NCBI RefSeq assembly: GCF_003606325.2 | Contig: NZ_CP031843.2 | Span: 434,001-498,000 of the forward strand | Reading direction: 5' to 3' | DNA: 64,000 bases | Source of the DNA: Bartonella kosoyi | GTDB taxonomy: Bacteria; Pseudomonadota; Alphaproteobacteria; Rhizobiales; Rhizobiaceae | Shown: piece after piece, positions 1 to 9,371 of the stretch | Layout of the letters: every line of letters starts with the position of its first letter | Position numbering within the stretch: position 1 is the stretch's first letter | The notes under the pieces: generated by a model | The model's input: only the letters and a program-made list of their open reading frames with translations | Databases searched by the model: none | Told to the model about the DNA's origin: nothing | Made by a program: the position numbers and the translations under genes

Positions 1-361
1 GACGTGATATAGGCACTACCACATTAGATTTTGTGGACATATCAACTTCTTTTACATCTTCTGCTACGAATTCCGTCTTTAAAGCTGTTTCTTCAACGTT
101 GATAGATGATGTGTTTATTGGCGATACCGTGGATGTTGTGCGACGCGCACGTGGAGATGATGGGCTGTTTGCTGCAGGCGTTTTTTGTGTACGCGCGCTT
201 CCTGGTGCTGTTTTGCCACGCCCTGGCAATTTTAGTCGATGCACTTTACCGATAACCGCATTTCTACTAACCCCGCCTAATTGAGCAGCAATTTGACTTG
301 CACTTAACCCTTCACTCCAAAGCTTCTTAAGAAGCTCAACGCGTTCACATGTCCAACCCAT
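1..361 (-). CDS. gcrA: Cell-cycle regulator GcrA (3' end outside window)
   Basis: The minus strand encodes a protein starting MGWTCERVELLKKLW, followed by a helix-turn-helix-like stretch (SASQIAAQLGG, SRNAVIGKVHRLKL) at about residues 19-45. This is the conserved N-terminal DNA-binding region of GcrA, the alphaproteobacterial regulator that works with sigma-70 at CcrM-methylated promoters. A basic, Ser/Thr/Pro-rich linker follows. The reading frame is still open at position 1, so about 120 codons are seen and the C-terminal sigma-binding part lies outside. The start is the ATG at 359-361, directly before the conserved GWT motif. It is transcribed divergently from argD. The family assignment is firm; its role here is inferred from Caulobacter. 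Confidence 0.9.
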   Translation of the reverse strand, partial: MGWTCERVELLKKLWSEGLSASQIAAQLGGVSRNAVIGKVHRLKLPGRGKTAPGSARTQKTPAANSPSSPRARRTTSTVSPINTSSINVEETALKTEFVAEDVKEVDMSTKSNVVVPISR

Positions 362-832
362 ATCAGCACTCCATTCCGATTACGTCACTGAGATGCTTTC
401 CCTTTGCATCTTCAAATGTTTCAATAATGTCTTCAATGCGCTGAATGAAAGAATTTTACACTCTAAGTGAGCATAAGAAAATCATCCAACCTGTGGAACT
501 TACAAATCAAAACACATTATCTTGCTTAACGATAGTGTAAATTACAATATGCACTCACTCTATGACAAGAGTCTTTGCCTCTCAAAGAGTTTATTTAGAA
601 TGTTTTCCCCAACTTGCAAATCAATCATAGGTTAAACGTCCACTTTTGTTTAAGGTTTTTTTCCCAAAAACGCTTATTTTTAGAACCTTCATTGACTTTT
701 TCTCAATTGGTGTAATGATCTATTCCATAGGTGTAATCATTAATCGAGTGAAATGTTTAAAGCACCGGAATGAAATGTATCATGTTGCTTTGTATATATA
801 TATATTGAAAAGGTTAAAATATAAAGGGAATT
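362..832. other. Divergent intergenic region gcrA/argD
   Basis: No gene is recognised in these 471 bases. They must hold the promoters of both divergent genes. The segment is AT-rich and has a short TA run at about 797-806, just upstream of argD. A possible argD ribosome binding site (aaaggg) lies about 5-10 bases before the ATG at 833. Confidence 0.4.
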
Positions 833-2050
833 ATGATGGACGCCATCTCTATACAACCACTTTATGAATGTTTTGCACGGCGAAATTTGCATTTTGAACA
901 GGGGCATGGTGTATGGCTTATTTCCGATAAAGGAGAACATTATCTTGATTTTACATCTGGCATTGCTGTTAATGCATTAGGGTATGCCCATCCTAAATTG
1001 GTTGATACGCTCAAAAGACAAGCGGGAAAACTTTGGCATGTTTCGAATCTTTTTCAGTCTCCTGAGCAAATAGCTCTTGCCACGCGGCTTTGTGCAAATA
1101 GTTTTGCAGATAAGGTTTTTTTCTGCAATTCAGGCACTGAAGCATTGGAATGTGCCTTCAAAACGGCACGTCATTATTACTATGCTTCGGGTCATCCAGC
1201 GCGCACTGAAATAATTACTTTTGAAGGGGCATTTCATGGACGGACACTTGCAGCACTTGCTGCAACTGGGCATGAAAAATATCTTGAAGGCTTTGGACCT
1301 AAAGCGGGTGGATTTCTTCAAGTCCCTTTTTGTGATGAAATCGCTTTACGTAACGCTATTGATAAAAATACAGCCGCTATTCTTATTGAACCCATTCAAG
1401 GAGAAGGAGGAATACGAACGGTTTCTCATGAATATTTAAAATTTTTGCGTAAAATATGCGATGATAATGATCTATTATTGATTTTTGATGAAGTCCAAAC
1501 GGGCATGGGACGAACAGGAAAGCTTTTTGCTTATGAATGGAGTGATGTCACACCTGATATTCTTACCCTCGCAAAAGGATTAGGAGGAGGATTTCCCTTA
1601 GGCGCTTGCTTTGCAACGGATAAAGTTGCAAAAAGTATGATGCCTGGGACCCATGGTTCAACCTTTGGAGGAAATCTGCTTGGAATGGCTGTAGGAAATA
1701 GTGTTCTTGATGTTCTATTAGAGCCAGGTTTTCTGAGCCATGTGCAAAACATGGGGGATAGACTGAAAAGTGGACTTTTACATATTCTCAATATCTATCC
1801 TGATATTATCTGCGCTGTTCAGGGGATGGGCCTTATGGTGGGCATTCAATGCGTTGTTCCTGCAAATCTTGTCGTTAATGCTTTGGAAAATGAATATCTC
1901 TTAAGTGTTGCAGCCAATAACAACGTTGTACGCTTATTGCCTCCTCTTATCATTAGGGAAGAAGAAATAGATGAAAGTTTGCATCGTATTGAAAAAGCAA
2001 TCGCGTATCTTTTGCAAGTAAATAAAGAAAAACAAATAGCGCACTCCTGA
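833..2050 (+). CDS. argD: Acetylornithine aminotransferase ArgD
   Basis: This 405-residue protein is a class III PLP-dependent aminotransferase. It normally converts N-acetylglutamate semialdehyde to N-acetylornithine in arginine synthesis, and many ArgD enzymes also serve in the N-succinyl-diaminopimelate step of lysine and murein precursor synthesis. Visible landmarks are the N-terminal DKGEHYLDFTSGIAV segment, the FCNSGTEALE phosphate-binding loop near residue 100, the IFDEVQTGMGRTG aspartate motif near residue 220, and the PLP lysine in LTLAKGLGGGFPLGA near residue 250. Length is normal for the family. Two adjacent ATG codons (833 and 836) could serve as start. The next gene, argF, is broken, so the retained function may be the diaminopimelate one. 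That is an inference. Confidence 0.95.
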   Translation: MMDAISIQPLYECFARRNLHFEQGHGVWLISDKGEHYLDFTSGIAVNALGYAHPKLVDTLKRQAGKLWHVSNLFQSPEQIALATRLCANSFADKVFFCNSGTEALECAFKTARHYYYASGHPARTEIITFEGAFHGRTLAALAATGHEKYLEGFGPKAGGFLQVPFCDEIALRNAIDKNTAAILIEPIQGEGGIRTVSHEYLKFLRKICDDNDLLLIFDEVQTGMGRTGKLFAYEWSDVTPDILTLAKGLGGGFPLGACFATDKVAKSMMPGTHGSTFGGNLLGMAVGNSVLDVLLEPGFLSHVQNMGDRLKSGLLHILNIYPDIICAVQGMGLMVGIQCVVPANLVVNALENEYLLSVAANNNVVRLLPPLIIREEEIDESLHRIEKAIAYLLQVNKEKQIAHS

Positions 2051-2055
2051 CAAAA

Positions 2056-2986
<931 letters not shown>

Positions 2987-3022
2987 CCTACCTACAACAA
3001 ATTTTATATAAAAGGCCAAGCC

Positions 3023-4006
3023 ATGAGTGAACAAGCGAAAGATGAAGCCTCTCTCAACGACATCTCCTTGCATGAAGATGATACTGTTATTCCCTTTCAA
3101 GTCGAAGAACTTGATATCCGTGGACGAGTTGTACAACTTGGGGAAACTTTAAATTCTATTCTTAATAGACATCAATACCCTGAACCGGTTTCTTATCTTC
3201 TGGCAGAAGCTTTACTTTTAACTGTTCTGCTTGGAACTTCTCTAAAGCTTACGGGAAAGTTTATTTTACAAACCCATTCGGATGGACCAGTTAATATGCT
3301 GGTGTGCGATTTTTCGCCTCCTTTCAGTTTACGAGGATACGCTCGTTTTGATAAAGAACAGCTTAAACAAGCCATAGATAATGATCAAATCTCTTCAGAA
3401 AGACTTTTAGGAAAGGGCACTTTAGCTCTCACGATTGATCAAGGTCCCCACATGCAACCCTATCAAGGGATAGTTGCATTAGATGGATCCAATTTACAAG
3501 AAGCTGCTCGTACCTATTTTGATCAATCAGAGCAAATTCCTACCGATATCCGTTTGGCTGTTGCTATATTAATTAATCGTGACCAACAAGGAAAACCGCA
3601 GAAAAGCTGGCGAGCTGGAGGTATTTTGACACAACTTTTACCTCAAGCATCGTCCCATCATCAAAAGCAAGAAAAAACGAAAACTCATACCCAATTGGAT
3701 AACCAATGGCAGGAAGCTAAAATACTCATGGCAACGATTGAAAATTCAGAATTAACAGATCCCCACATTGGGAGTAAACAGCTCTTGTTTCGTCTTTTTC
3801 ATGAACAAGGTGTGAGAGTTTTTAATCCTTTTTCTCTTGTCGATCAATGCTCTTGTTCTCGCGAAAAAATTAGAGGAATCCTAGAAGGTTTTCCGATTGA
3901 TGAACGCAATAAAATGGTTAAAAATAAATATATTTCAGTCATATGTGAATTTTGCTCGAAAACCTATCGCTTTACACCGCAAGAATTTTTGGAAGAAAAA
4001 ACGTAA
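3023..4006 (+). CDS. hslO: Redox-regulated chaperone Hsp33
   Basis: This 327-residue cytosolic protein matches Hsp33, a holdase chaperone activated by oxidation of a zinc-bound cysteine cluster. The C-terminal cluster is present as CSC (in DQCSCSREKI, near residue 275) and CEFC (in VICEFCSKTYRF, near residue 307), matching the CxC...CxxC pattern. The N-terminal domain carries the HSDGPVNMLVCDF segment near residues 85-97. The start ATG at 3023 follows an aaaaggccaag purine stretch. It lies 36 bases after the argF remnant and was probably part of the same transcription unit. The gene appears intact and of normal length. Confidence 0.95.
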   Translation: MSEQAKDEASLNDISLHEDDTVIPFQVEELDIRGRVVQLGETLNSILNRHQYPEPVSYLLAEALLLTVLLGTSLKLTGKFILQTHSDGPVNMLVCDFSPPFSLRGYARFDKEQLKQAIDNDQISSERLLGKGTLALTIDQGPHMQPYQGIVALDGSNLQEAARTYFDQSEQIPTDIRLAVAILINRDQQGKPQKSWRAGGILTQLLPQASSHHQKQEKTKTHTQLDNQWQEAKILMATIENSELTDPHIGSKQLLFRLFHEQGVRVFNPFSLVDQCSCSREKIRGILEGFPIDERNKMVKNKYISVICEFCSKTYRFTPQEFLEEKT

Positions 4007-4576
4007 TCAAATTATTTATAAAAATGATGATTACAACAAAATCCCATTTTATTCGTGCTATAAAAACTTAAGTATAAGCTCATATGAAGCTTTAGAAGTA
4101 GCACTTTCCGATGTATATTAATGATCTTTCTGTTGAAATCACGATTCATAGGATATGCTTTTTAAAAAAGAGAGCCTTGTAAAATTTTCTAAGAAAAATA
4201 AGGATTTGTACAAATAAAACTGCATGCATAGCATGATAAAACTTTATATTCTTATAACTCTGCATTATATATTTTTAACTTAAAATGTTGCGCATTATTT
4301 TTAGGTTTAGATGATTCATAAAAGGTATTTTTAGCATTTTCTTAAACATTTTTTTAATTCAACATAAAGAAATTTGAAAAAATCTCATAGTATTCAGTGT
4401 TTTACACGGGTTGGACAGTAGAAAAATAACTAAAATACGTCATAAGAATTTCACGACATAAATATTCGAAAAAGATGCATTCATGCAAAACATAGAAAGA
4501 AAAAATACCTAAATTAAAAAAAGATAAGTATGAAATTGTTAATCTAGAATGCACCAGTGGCAATAGATGAATCACA
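4007..4576. other. Intergenic region hslO to Rep remnant
   Basis: AT-rich sequence with no coding region that can be supported. Short open frames on either strand have no recognisable motif. No iteron-like direct repeats that would mark a plasmid origin were seen by eye before the replication-initiator remnant. Confidence 0.35.
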
Positions 4577-5210
4577 ATGCAAAACGCATTAATCTGTACT
4601 GGGTACGGGTTGATTTTATCTGAAAAAAGAATTGTGATGATAGCTATTTTTAAACTTGATATGCTCATATCATCGCTCAAATGATGTGCCAAAAACACGT
4701 ATAACAGCTGCTGAGTATGTAGAATTAGCTGAATGCGAAATGCACACTTCCTATGAATCACTTCAAAGTGCTTATAAAAAATTATATCAACGATCTATTA
4801 CGTTTTATGAATCCGCTTACATTCGCAAAGGTAAATCTATTTCTCCAACAGAATTTAAAATGAGGTGGGTTTGGCAAACACACTATCAAAAAGCAATTGA
4901 TTAGCGATCAACTTAAACAGGTCTCAGCGCTCCGTTTTATCTATTCATGGCGTTTATTAGAATTATTAACGTGCTTAAAAGATTTAGGTACTACAAGTAT
5001 ACAATTGATGATTTTTGTATTTCAATGGATTGCGCAGAAAAACAACGCAAAAATTTTAATAACATTAAATGTCGTATTATCGAGCCAGTCATGAGAGAAC
5101 TAAACAAAAAAGATAGCTGGAAAATTGCTTGGAAGTTCACCAAAATTGGGAAGAAAGTTACAGCAGTTGAGTTTCAATTTAAAAAAGATCCGCAAGGGAA
5201 ATTATTATAA
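4577..5210 (+). pseudogene. Remnant of plasmid replication initiator (Rep_3/RepB family)
   Basis: Successive segments of one Rep_3-type initiator can be read in changing frames. From 4577 comes MQNALI.. then LSEKRIVMIAIFKLD (family N-terminus, ending at a stop near 4680). From about 4690 comes ITAAEYVELAECEMHTSYES with KLYQRSITFYES. From 4900 comes QVSALRFIYSWRLLELLT. From about 4980 to 5210 comes YTIDDFCISMD, then RIIEPVMREL, then IGKKVTAVEFQFKKDPQG. The order matches the paired winged helices of iteron-binding plasmid initiators. At least two frameshifts and a stop disrupt it. It implies past integration of plasmid DNA in the chromosome between hslO and the ccm genes. Family assignment rests on remembered motifs, not a search. 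Confidence 0.8.
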
Positions 5211-6155
5211 TCAATAGAAACAAATATATCCAAAATCATGATATTTTGAGAAGTTTCTTATAGACGCTAAAATCGAGAAAATATCATTTTTTTGATATAT
5301 ATTTTGCATCCTAAAATTACGTAAAGGTATAATTGCACCTTCAAAAATTTTACAGAGAAAGACATTTTCAGAAGTGTATAAATAAAATACGCTTTTTTAG
5401 TTTGTGATGTTTTTTAAAATGATCTTTATAAACTACAACTATCTTTTAGGCTAAAAAAGCTTTGTGAGAGCCTGTAACTTTTAAAACGTAGAGTTTTTAT
5501 TTCATCGAATGCATTGTATGGTTAAATTTAGCGTCAAAAGAGATTTTTTTTATTTGATCATGATTGGGGAGTTGCATGAGAAGGACAAAATCAATCCGTT
5601 TGGTTTTGGATCAAGGACCATTAGGCATCCTGTAGGCGTTTCCTTGATCCTAAAAAACTAAGATTATTAGTCCCTTCGATAAAAGCGGATCTGAGCGCAT
5701 GATTTTTGTGAGCGTACAGAGAGTTTGAGAGGCGTTAGTCTCTCACTTTATTGATGTATGTTCGAATGAAGTTGTTTTTATTTATTCTCTCAATCGAAAT
5801 TTGAATTACATGGATATGTTGAGTATTTATGCGAATAAATTGAGTGATGTTAGTTGCGTAGCGCTGCATTACACATCTTGCCGCCGTTTTTTTGAATAAA
5901 ATCTTTCTAAATTTTTCAAAAACGCCTCTTTAATTGACAATGAGGTTATTTTTTTAAAAGACTTGGAAAAATACTGTAAGTTTTAAACGTACTTTGAAAT
6001 CAGATATTGTTAAATTACTTCCTTCTATTGATGCTTTTAATTTAGTGGAAGTTTACTTTCTAAAAAGGAACGGTTTTCTGTTAAAAGAGCTATAAGACTT
6101 CAACATGATTTTCGTTTTTTCTTATTTTTTATTTACAAATCAATATGTGGATATT
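5211..6155. other. Gene desert between Rep remnant and ccm genes
   Basis: About 945 AT-rich bases with no supportable coding region. The one clear structure is the perfect 10-bp inverted repeat at 5608-5650, listed separately. The segment may be further decayed plasmid-derived DNA, given the Rep remnant next to it, but no sequence trace of that was recognised. Confidence 0.4.
5608..5650. repeat. Perfect 10-bp inverted repeat (hairpin) in gene desert
   Basis: The arms GGATCAAGGA (5608-5617) and TCCTTGATCC (5641-5650) are perfect reverse complements around a 23-base spacer. The left arm is preceded by TTTT and the right arm is followed by TAAAAAA, so the flanks could extend pairing imperfectly. 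It could be the stem of a small RNA, a terminator-like structure or a protein-binding palindrome. Nothing in the sequence decides between these. Confidence 0.55.
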
Positions 6156-6749
6156 TTATTTTTCTTCTGTCATGAGCGCTTGTTCAATTTTTGGTAGAAT
6201 TTTTGTTTGATAAATTTGCCATGTTAAGGGACCAATATGTTTGGCAATAATGATGCTCTTTTTATTCAAGAGAAAGGTTTCTGGGGGGCCATATACCCCC
6301 CAGTCAATGGCTGTATATCCTGAAATATCGAAGCCAATCAATTTAAAAGGATTACCAAAATTATTTAAAAAGCGCAGGGCGTTTGCTTTGTTATCCTTAT
6401 AGTTAATACCAATTAGATCAAAACGTTTATCTTGTGCAATTTTCATAAGAAGAGGATGCTCTTCGCGACAGGGTAAACACCAAGAACTCCAAAAATTGAT
6501 CAATGTGACACGTCCTTTAAACTGTTTTGAATGAAGATAACCTGCCTGATCAAGAAGAGGAAGATGCGTATTGGGGGCAGGTTTTCCAGCCAATACATTT
6601 GGGAGAAGAGAAGAATTTTGAGGATATTTTTTATCCATAAAGTTGAGAAAAAACATCATGAGAAGAAGAAAAAGCACAAATGGTCCAAAAAGAATAAATA
6701 AAACAGGTAAAGGTATATTTTTTTTAAGTTTTGGAGGGATGTTCTTCAT
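6156..6749 (-). CDS. ccmG: Cytochrome c maturation thioredoxin CcmG/DsbE
   Basis: This 197-residue protein is a membrane-anchored periplasmic thiol:disulfide oxidoreductase. It keeps apocytochrome c or CcmH cysteines reduced before haem attachment. One N-terminal membrane anchor (about residues 13-35, LPVLFILFGPFVLFLLLMMF) precedes a thioredoxin fold with the active-site motif WSSWCLPCREEHP near residue 93. The GVYGPPETFL segment with the cis-proline region follows near residue 155. It is last in the ccmABCDG cluster on the minus strand, and its start overlaps the end of ccmD by 26 bases, suggesting translational coupling. Confidence 0.93.
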   Translation of the reverse strand: MKNIPPKLKKNIPLPVLFILFGPFVLFLLLMMFFLNFMDKKYPQNSSLLPNVLAGKPAPNTHLPLLDQAGYLHSKQFKGRVTLINFWSSWCLPCREEHPLLMKIAQDKRFDLIGINYKDNKANALRFLNNFGNPFKLIGFDISGYTAIDWGVYGPPETFLLNKKSIIIAKHIGPLTWQIYQTKILPKIEQALMTEEK

Positions 6750-6975
6750 CGTATTTTTCTTTTTGTGAAAACTCTTTTTTGTTTAGCTGTTGGAGAATTT
6801 TTTTTTGGTAGAAGGCTTTGCAAAGAATATAGCCAATAAGAAAGAGGAGGGATATTGCGGAGAGCATATAGCTTAAAACAACGATTTCCTCGTGTTTAAG
6901 GGAGCCAAGGAAAAAATCAATTTTCTGAGATAAGTTTCCTAAAAGTCCACTGTGGATGCCATTTAGGTCGAGCAT
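6724..6975 (-). CDS. ccmD: Haem exporter accessory protein CcmD
   Basis: An 83-residue protein with one membrane segment (about residues 33-55, LSYMLSAISLLFLIGYILC) followed by a basic tail (YQKKILQQLNKKE). This is the size and topology of CcmD, which binds the CcmABC complex and helps release haem-loaded CcmE. Sequence conservation in this family is weak, so the call rests on topology and on its place between ccmC and ccmG. It overlaps both neighbours (13 bases with ccmC, 26 with ccmG), as expected in a tight operon. Confidence 0.85.
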   Translation of the reverse strand: MLDLNGIHSGLLGNLSQKIDFFLGSLKHEEIVVLSYMLSAISLLFLIGYILCKAFYQKKILQQLNKKEFSQKEKYDEEHPSKT

Positions 6976-7760
6976 GATGAAGAGTCCTGTTGTTGTGCAC
7001 GACGGGATTTTTTAATCTGAAGTATTTGAATATAACGACGATTAATTTCATTTCGCATAGCCATCAAATAGAGCGTAATAAACATAAAGATGAAACAACA
7101 TAACATGGTTATAAGGGGCCATAACATAGCATTGTCGATTGTTGGTCCACCAGCACGTAACAGTGATGCTGGTTGATGCAATGTGTTCCACCAGTTAACG
7201 GAAAATTTAATAATAGGAATATTAACAAATCCAACAAGTGTGAGAATTGCAGTAGCACGAGCGGCTTTTACTTGGTTGTCAAAAGCACGTCCAAGAAGGA
7301 TAATGGCAAGATAGATAAAAAGCAGAATTAAAACCGATGTTAACCGTGCATCCCATACCCACCATGTTCCCCATGTAGGTCTTCCCCAAAGGGCTCCTGT
7401 CATGAGAGCCAAGGCAGTAAAAATTGCTCCAATGGGTGCACCACATTTGAGTGCCACATCAGGAAGATGATATTTCCAAATCAGATTTGCTAATGCCGCT
7501 GCACTCATCGTTATGTAACAGAATGTAGACAACCACGCAAAAGGTACATGAAGGTACATAATTTTAACAGTAATCCCCTGTTGATAGTCATCAGGGGAAT
7601 GCATGACGAGAATAAGCCCTAAGATAAGAAGACACAAGGTTATGCCGGCGAACCAAGGCAAAACCATTTTGCTTATTTTCATGAAACGGGTAAAACTTAT
7701 AGGGAGTGACCTCATTTTATGTGTGTGAGATATTTCATTCATGAAATTCATCATAGGCAT
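6963..7760 (-). CDS. ccmC: Haem exporter membrane protein CcmC
   Basis: A multi-pass inner-membrane protein that presents haem to CcmE during c-type cytochrome biogenesis. The tryptophan-rich haem-handling motif is clear as WGRPTWGTWWVWDARLTS in the middle of the protein. Conserved histidines lie in the flanking loops, in MYLHVPFAW and in NWWNTLHQPASLLR. Six hydrophobic segments can be counted. A start is placed at the ATG at 7760, giving 265 residues. A TTG 18 bases further upstream (7778) is also in frame, and neither has a strong ribosome binding site. It lies 28 bases downstream of ccmB in the same direction. Confidence 0.93.
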   Translation of the reverse strand: MPMMNFMNEISHTHKMRSLPISFTRFMKISKMVLPWFAGITLCLLILGLILVMHSPDDYQQGITVKIMYLHVPFAWLSTFCYITMSAAALANLIWKYHLPDVALKCGAPIGAIFTALALMTGALWGRPTWGTWWVWDARLTSVLILLFIYLAIILLGRAFDNQVKAARATAILTLVGFVNIPIIKFSVNWWNTLHQPASLLRAGGPTIDNAMLWPLITMLCCFIFMFITLYLMAMRNEINRRYIQILQIKKSRRAQQQDSSSCST

Positions 7761-7788
7761 AGTTTTGCTATGCGGCAATCATCTTTTA

Positions 7789-8454
7789 TTATTCTGACAA
7801 AAGCTTGAGCGTTAGAGCGGCAATAAAAGAGCTAAAAAGACTCAAAAAAAGTGAAAAAGCACTAAGAAGAGCTAGGGAAGTGAGAAAAGAAGCATTTGGA
7901 TTTGTTGGGGCTGTAGCTGCTGAAACACCAAAAATCATAATTGGAATGATCCACGGCAGGATAATAACGAAAATAAGAAGAGTGCTATGCAACAATGAGC
8001 TTGCAAGTGCTGCTCCTATGGCACCAATAAAAATAATAGCGGGTGTTCCGCATACAAGGGTAAGTATTGTTGTAAAAGTTATCGTTACATCTAAGTGGAG
8101 CATGAGAGCCAAAATAGGCGTAGCAAAAATAAGAGGAAGCATTGTTCCTACCCAATGGGCGATGCATTTAGTAAAGATAATGAGCATAAAACTTTGTCTT
8201 TGCCCCGAAAGAATAAATTGATCGAGATTGCCATCATCGCGATCAATTTGAAAAAGTTTGTTCAGATTAAGGAGTCCTGCAAGAAGGGCACCGAACCACA
8301 ATATTCCTGGTCCTATTTGTGCAAGAATTTTGGGATCTGGTCCAATGGCAAAGGGGGTTATGATCACAATAGCGATGAAAAACAATAGTCCTGTTAGCGA
8401 AGAGGCTTGTGGCGCTAATAATAGTTTAAGATCACGCCAGAACAGTGCTTTCAT
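7789..8454 (-). CDS. ccmB: Haem exporter permease CcmB
   Basis: This 221-residue integral membrane protein is the permease partner of the CcmA ATPase in cytochrome c maturation. Family features include an N-terminal FWRDLKLLL segment, the GLLFFIAIVIITPFAIGPD region, an FQIDRDDGNLDQ loop near residue 70, and several following hydrophobic helices. Length is normal for CcmB. It follows ccmA by 11 bases on the minus strand and precedes ccmC, so order and direction fit the standard operon. Confidence 0.93.
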   Translation of the reverse strand: MKALFWRDLKLLLAPQASSLTGLLFFIAIVIITPFAIGPDPKILAQIGPGILWFGALLAGLLNLNKLFQIDRDDGNLDQFILSGQRQSFMLIIFTKCIAHWVGTMLPLIFATPILALMLHLDVTITFTTILTLVCGTPAIIFIGAIGAALASSLLHSTLLIFVIILPWIIPIMIFGVSAATAPTNPNASFLTSLALLSAFSLFLSLFSSFIAALTLKLLSE

Positions 8455-8465
8455 TTTATTCTCTC

Positions 8466-9077
8466 CTAGAGAGGTAAAAATTTTTCCAGAGCAAATTTAT
8501 GGTTTTCTGGAATACCTAAAGAATGATGGGTTGCGGCGATAATCATACCACCTTGATTGAGATGACGCTGGAAAATACGAGTAAGGCGTTTCTGAGCATG
8601 GCTATCAAGCCCTGACATTGGTTCATCTAAAATCCAAATAGGACGATAGGAGAGCAAAAGGCGAGCAAGAGCGACACGCCTTTGTTGTCCTGTTGACAGA
8701 GTCTTAAAGGGTAAATATTCAAGATCAGAAAGACCAATATCGGCAAGGGCTTCATAGGGGGAGTAGAGAGGTTGTCCATAAAACGCTGCCCAAAATTGCA
8801 AATTCTCAATGACAGATAAGAAAGGTTTCATAGCATTTTGAGACCCGAGATAATGGCACGCAGTGGCAACAGAGTATCTTTGTTCATAGTCTTTAAGGAC
8901 GATATGACCTTCAGAGGCTTCAAGAAGACCAACAATGATTCGGAGTAATGTCGATTTTCCGATGCCATTTGGGCCGGTGATTGTCATCAGTTGCTGTGGA
9001 AATAGGCGAAAAGAAAGATCTTTAAACAGAATTTCTCCGTTTCTGTAAGCTGCTAAATCTTTGCCTGATAACATCAT
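8466..9077 (-). CDS. ccmA: Haem exporter ATP-binding protein CcmA
   Basis: A 203-residue ABC-type ATPase of the CcmAB complex, which powers release of holo-CcmE from CcmC/CcmD. Walker A is GPNGIGKSTLL near residue 35, the signature is LSTGQQRRVALARLLL near residue 128, and Walker B is WILDEPMSGLD near residue 150, followed by a switch histidine in ATHHSLG. It is the first gene of the minus-strand ccm cluster. Its upstream region is shared with the divergent acnA gene and carries an Irr-box-like palindrome 76 bases before its start. Confidence 0.94.
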   Translation of the reverse strand: MMLSGKDLAAYRNGEILFKDLSFRLFPQQLMTITGPNGIGKSTLLRIIVGLLEASEGHIVLKDYEQRYSVATACHYLGSQNAMKPFLSVIENLQFWAAFYGQPLYSPYEALADIGLSDLEYLPFKTLSTGQQRRVALARLLLSYRPIWILDEPMSGLDSHAQKRLTRIFQRHLNQGGMIIAATHHSLGIPENHKFALEKFLPL

Positions 9078-9152
9078 GTGATTGCCTATTTTTTATTTTC
9101 CTATTCTTTATTGCATTATAGAATAAAAAAACACGTTTTTTATGCAATTGTA

Positions 9153-9169
9153 TCTAGAATAGTTCTAGA
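9153..9169. promoter_or_regulatory. Irr-box (ICE)-like palindrome between ccmA and acnA
   Basis: TCTAGAA (9153-9159), a TAG spacer and TTCTAGA (9163-9169) form a 7-bp inverted repeat. It resembles the iron-control element described for rhizobial Irr, roughly TTTAGAA-N3-TTCTAAA. A further half-site (ATAGTTCTAT) follows at 9171-9180. It lies 76 bases before ccmA and about 200 before acnA, both linked to iron or haem, and an irr gene is in this window at 27.6 kb. Function is inferred from motif and context. Confidence 0.55.
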
Positions 9170-9371
9170 AATAGTTCTATAAGGGGTGCGTTACATCAAG
9201 ATCTGGTGTAGAATGGTTTCTGGCGCTGATTTCCGCATTTACCTATGAAAGGTGGAGGGGGAAGTGGATAGCGGAGGTAATTGCGTCTGCGCTCAGGCTG
9301 CGACCTTGACTCGTAGTTTGTGTTGTTCATTCCTGGAAATTGGGTGGTTTTTAGTATGAGGGTGGACAGTC

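Noticed and set aside
33..284. 83-codon plus-strand frame at the window start
   Set aside because: It is antisense to gcrA, whose conserved N-terminus and basic linker are read on the minus strand.
7805..8221. 138-codon plus-strand frame opposite ccmB
   Set aside because: ccmB on the minus strand has clear family features and operon context. The plus frame has no motif and no ribosome binding site.
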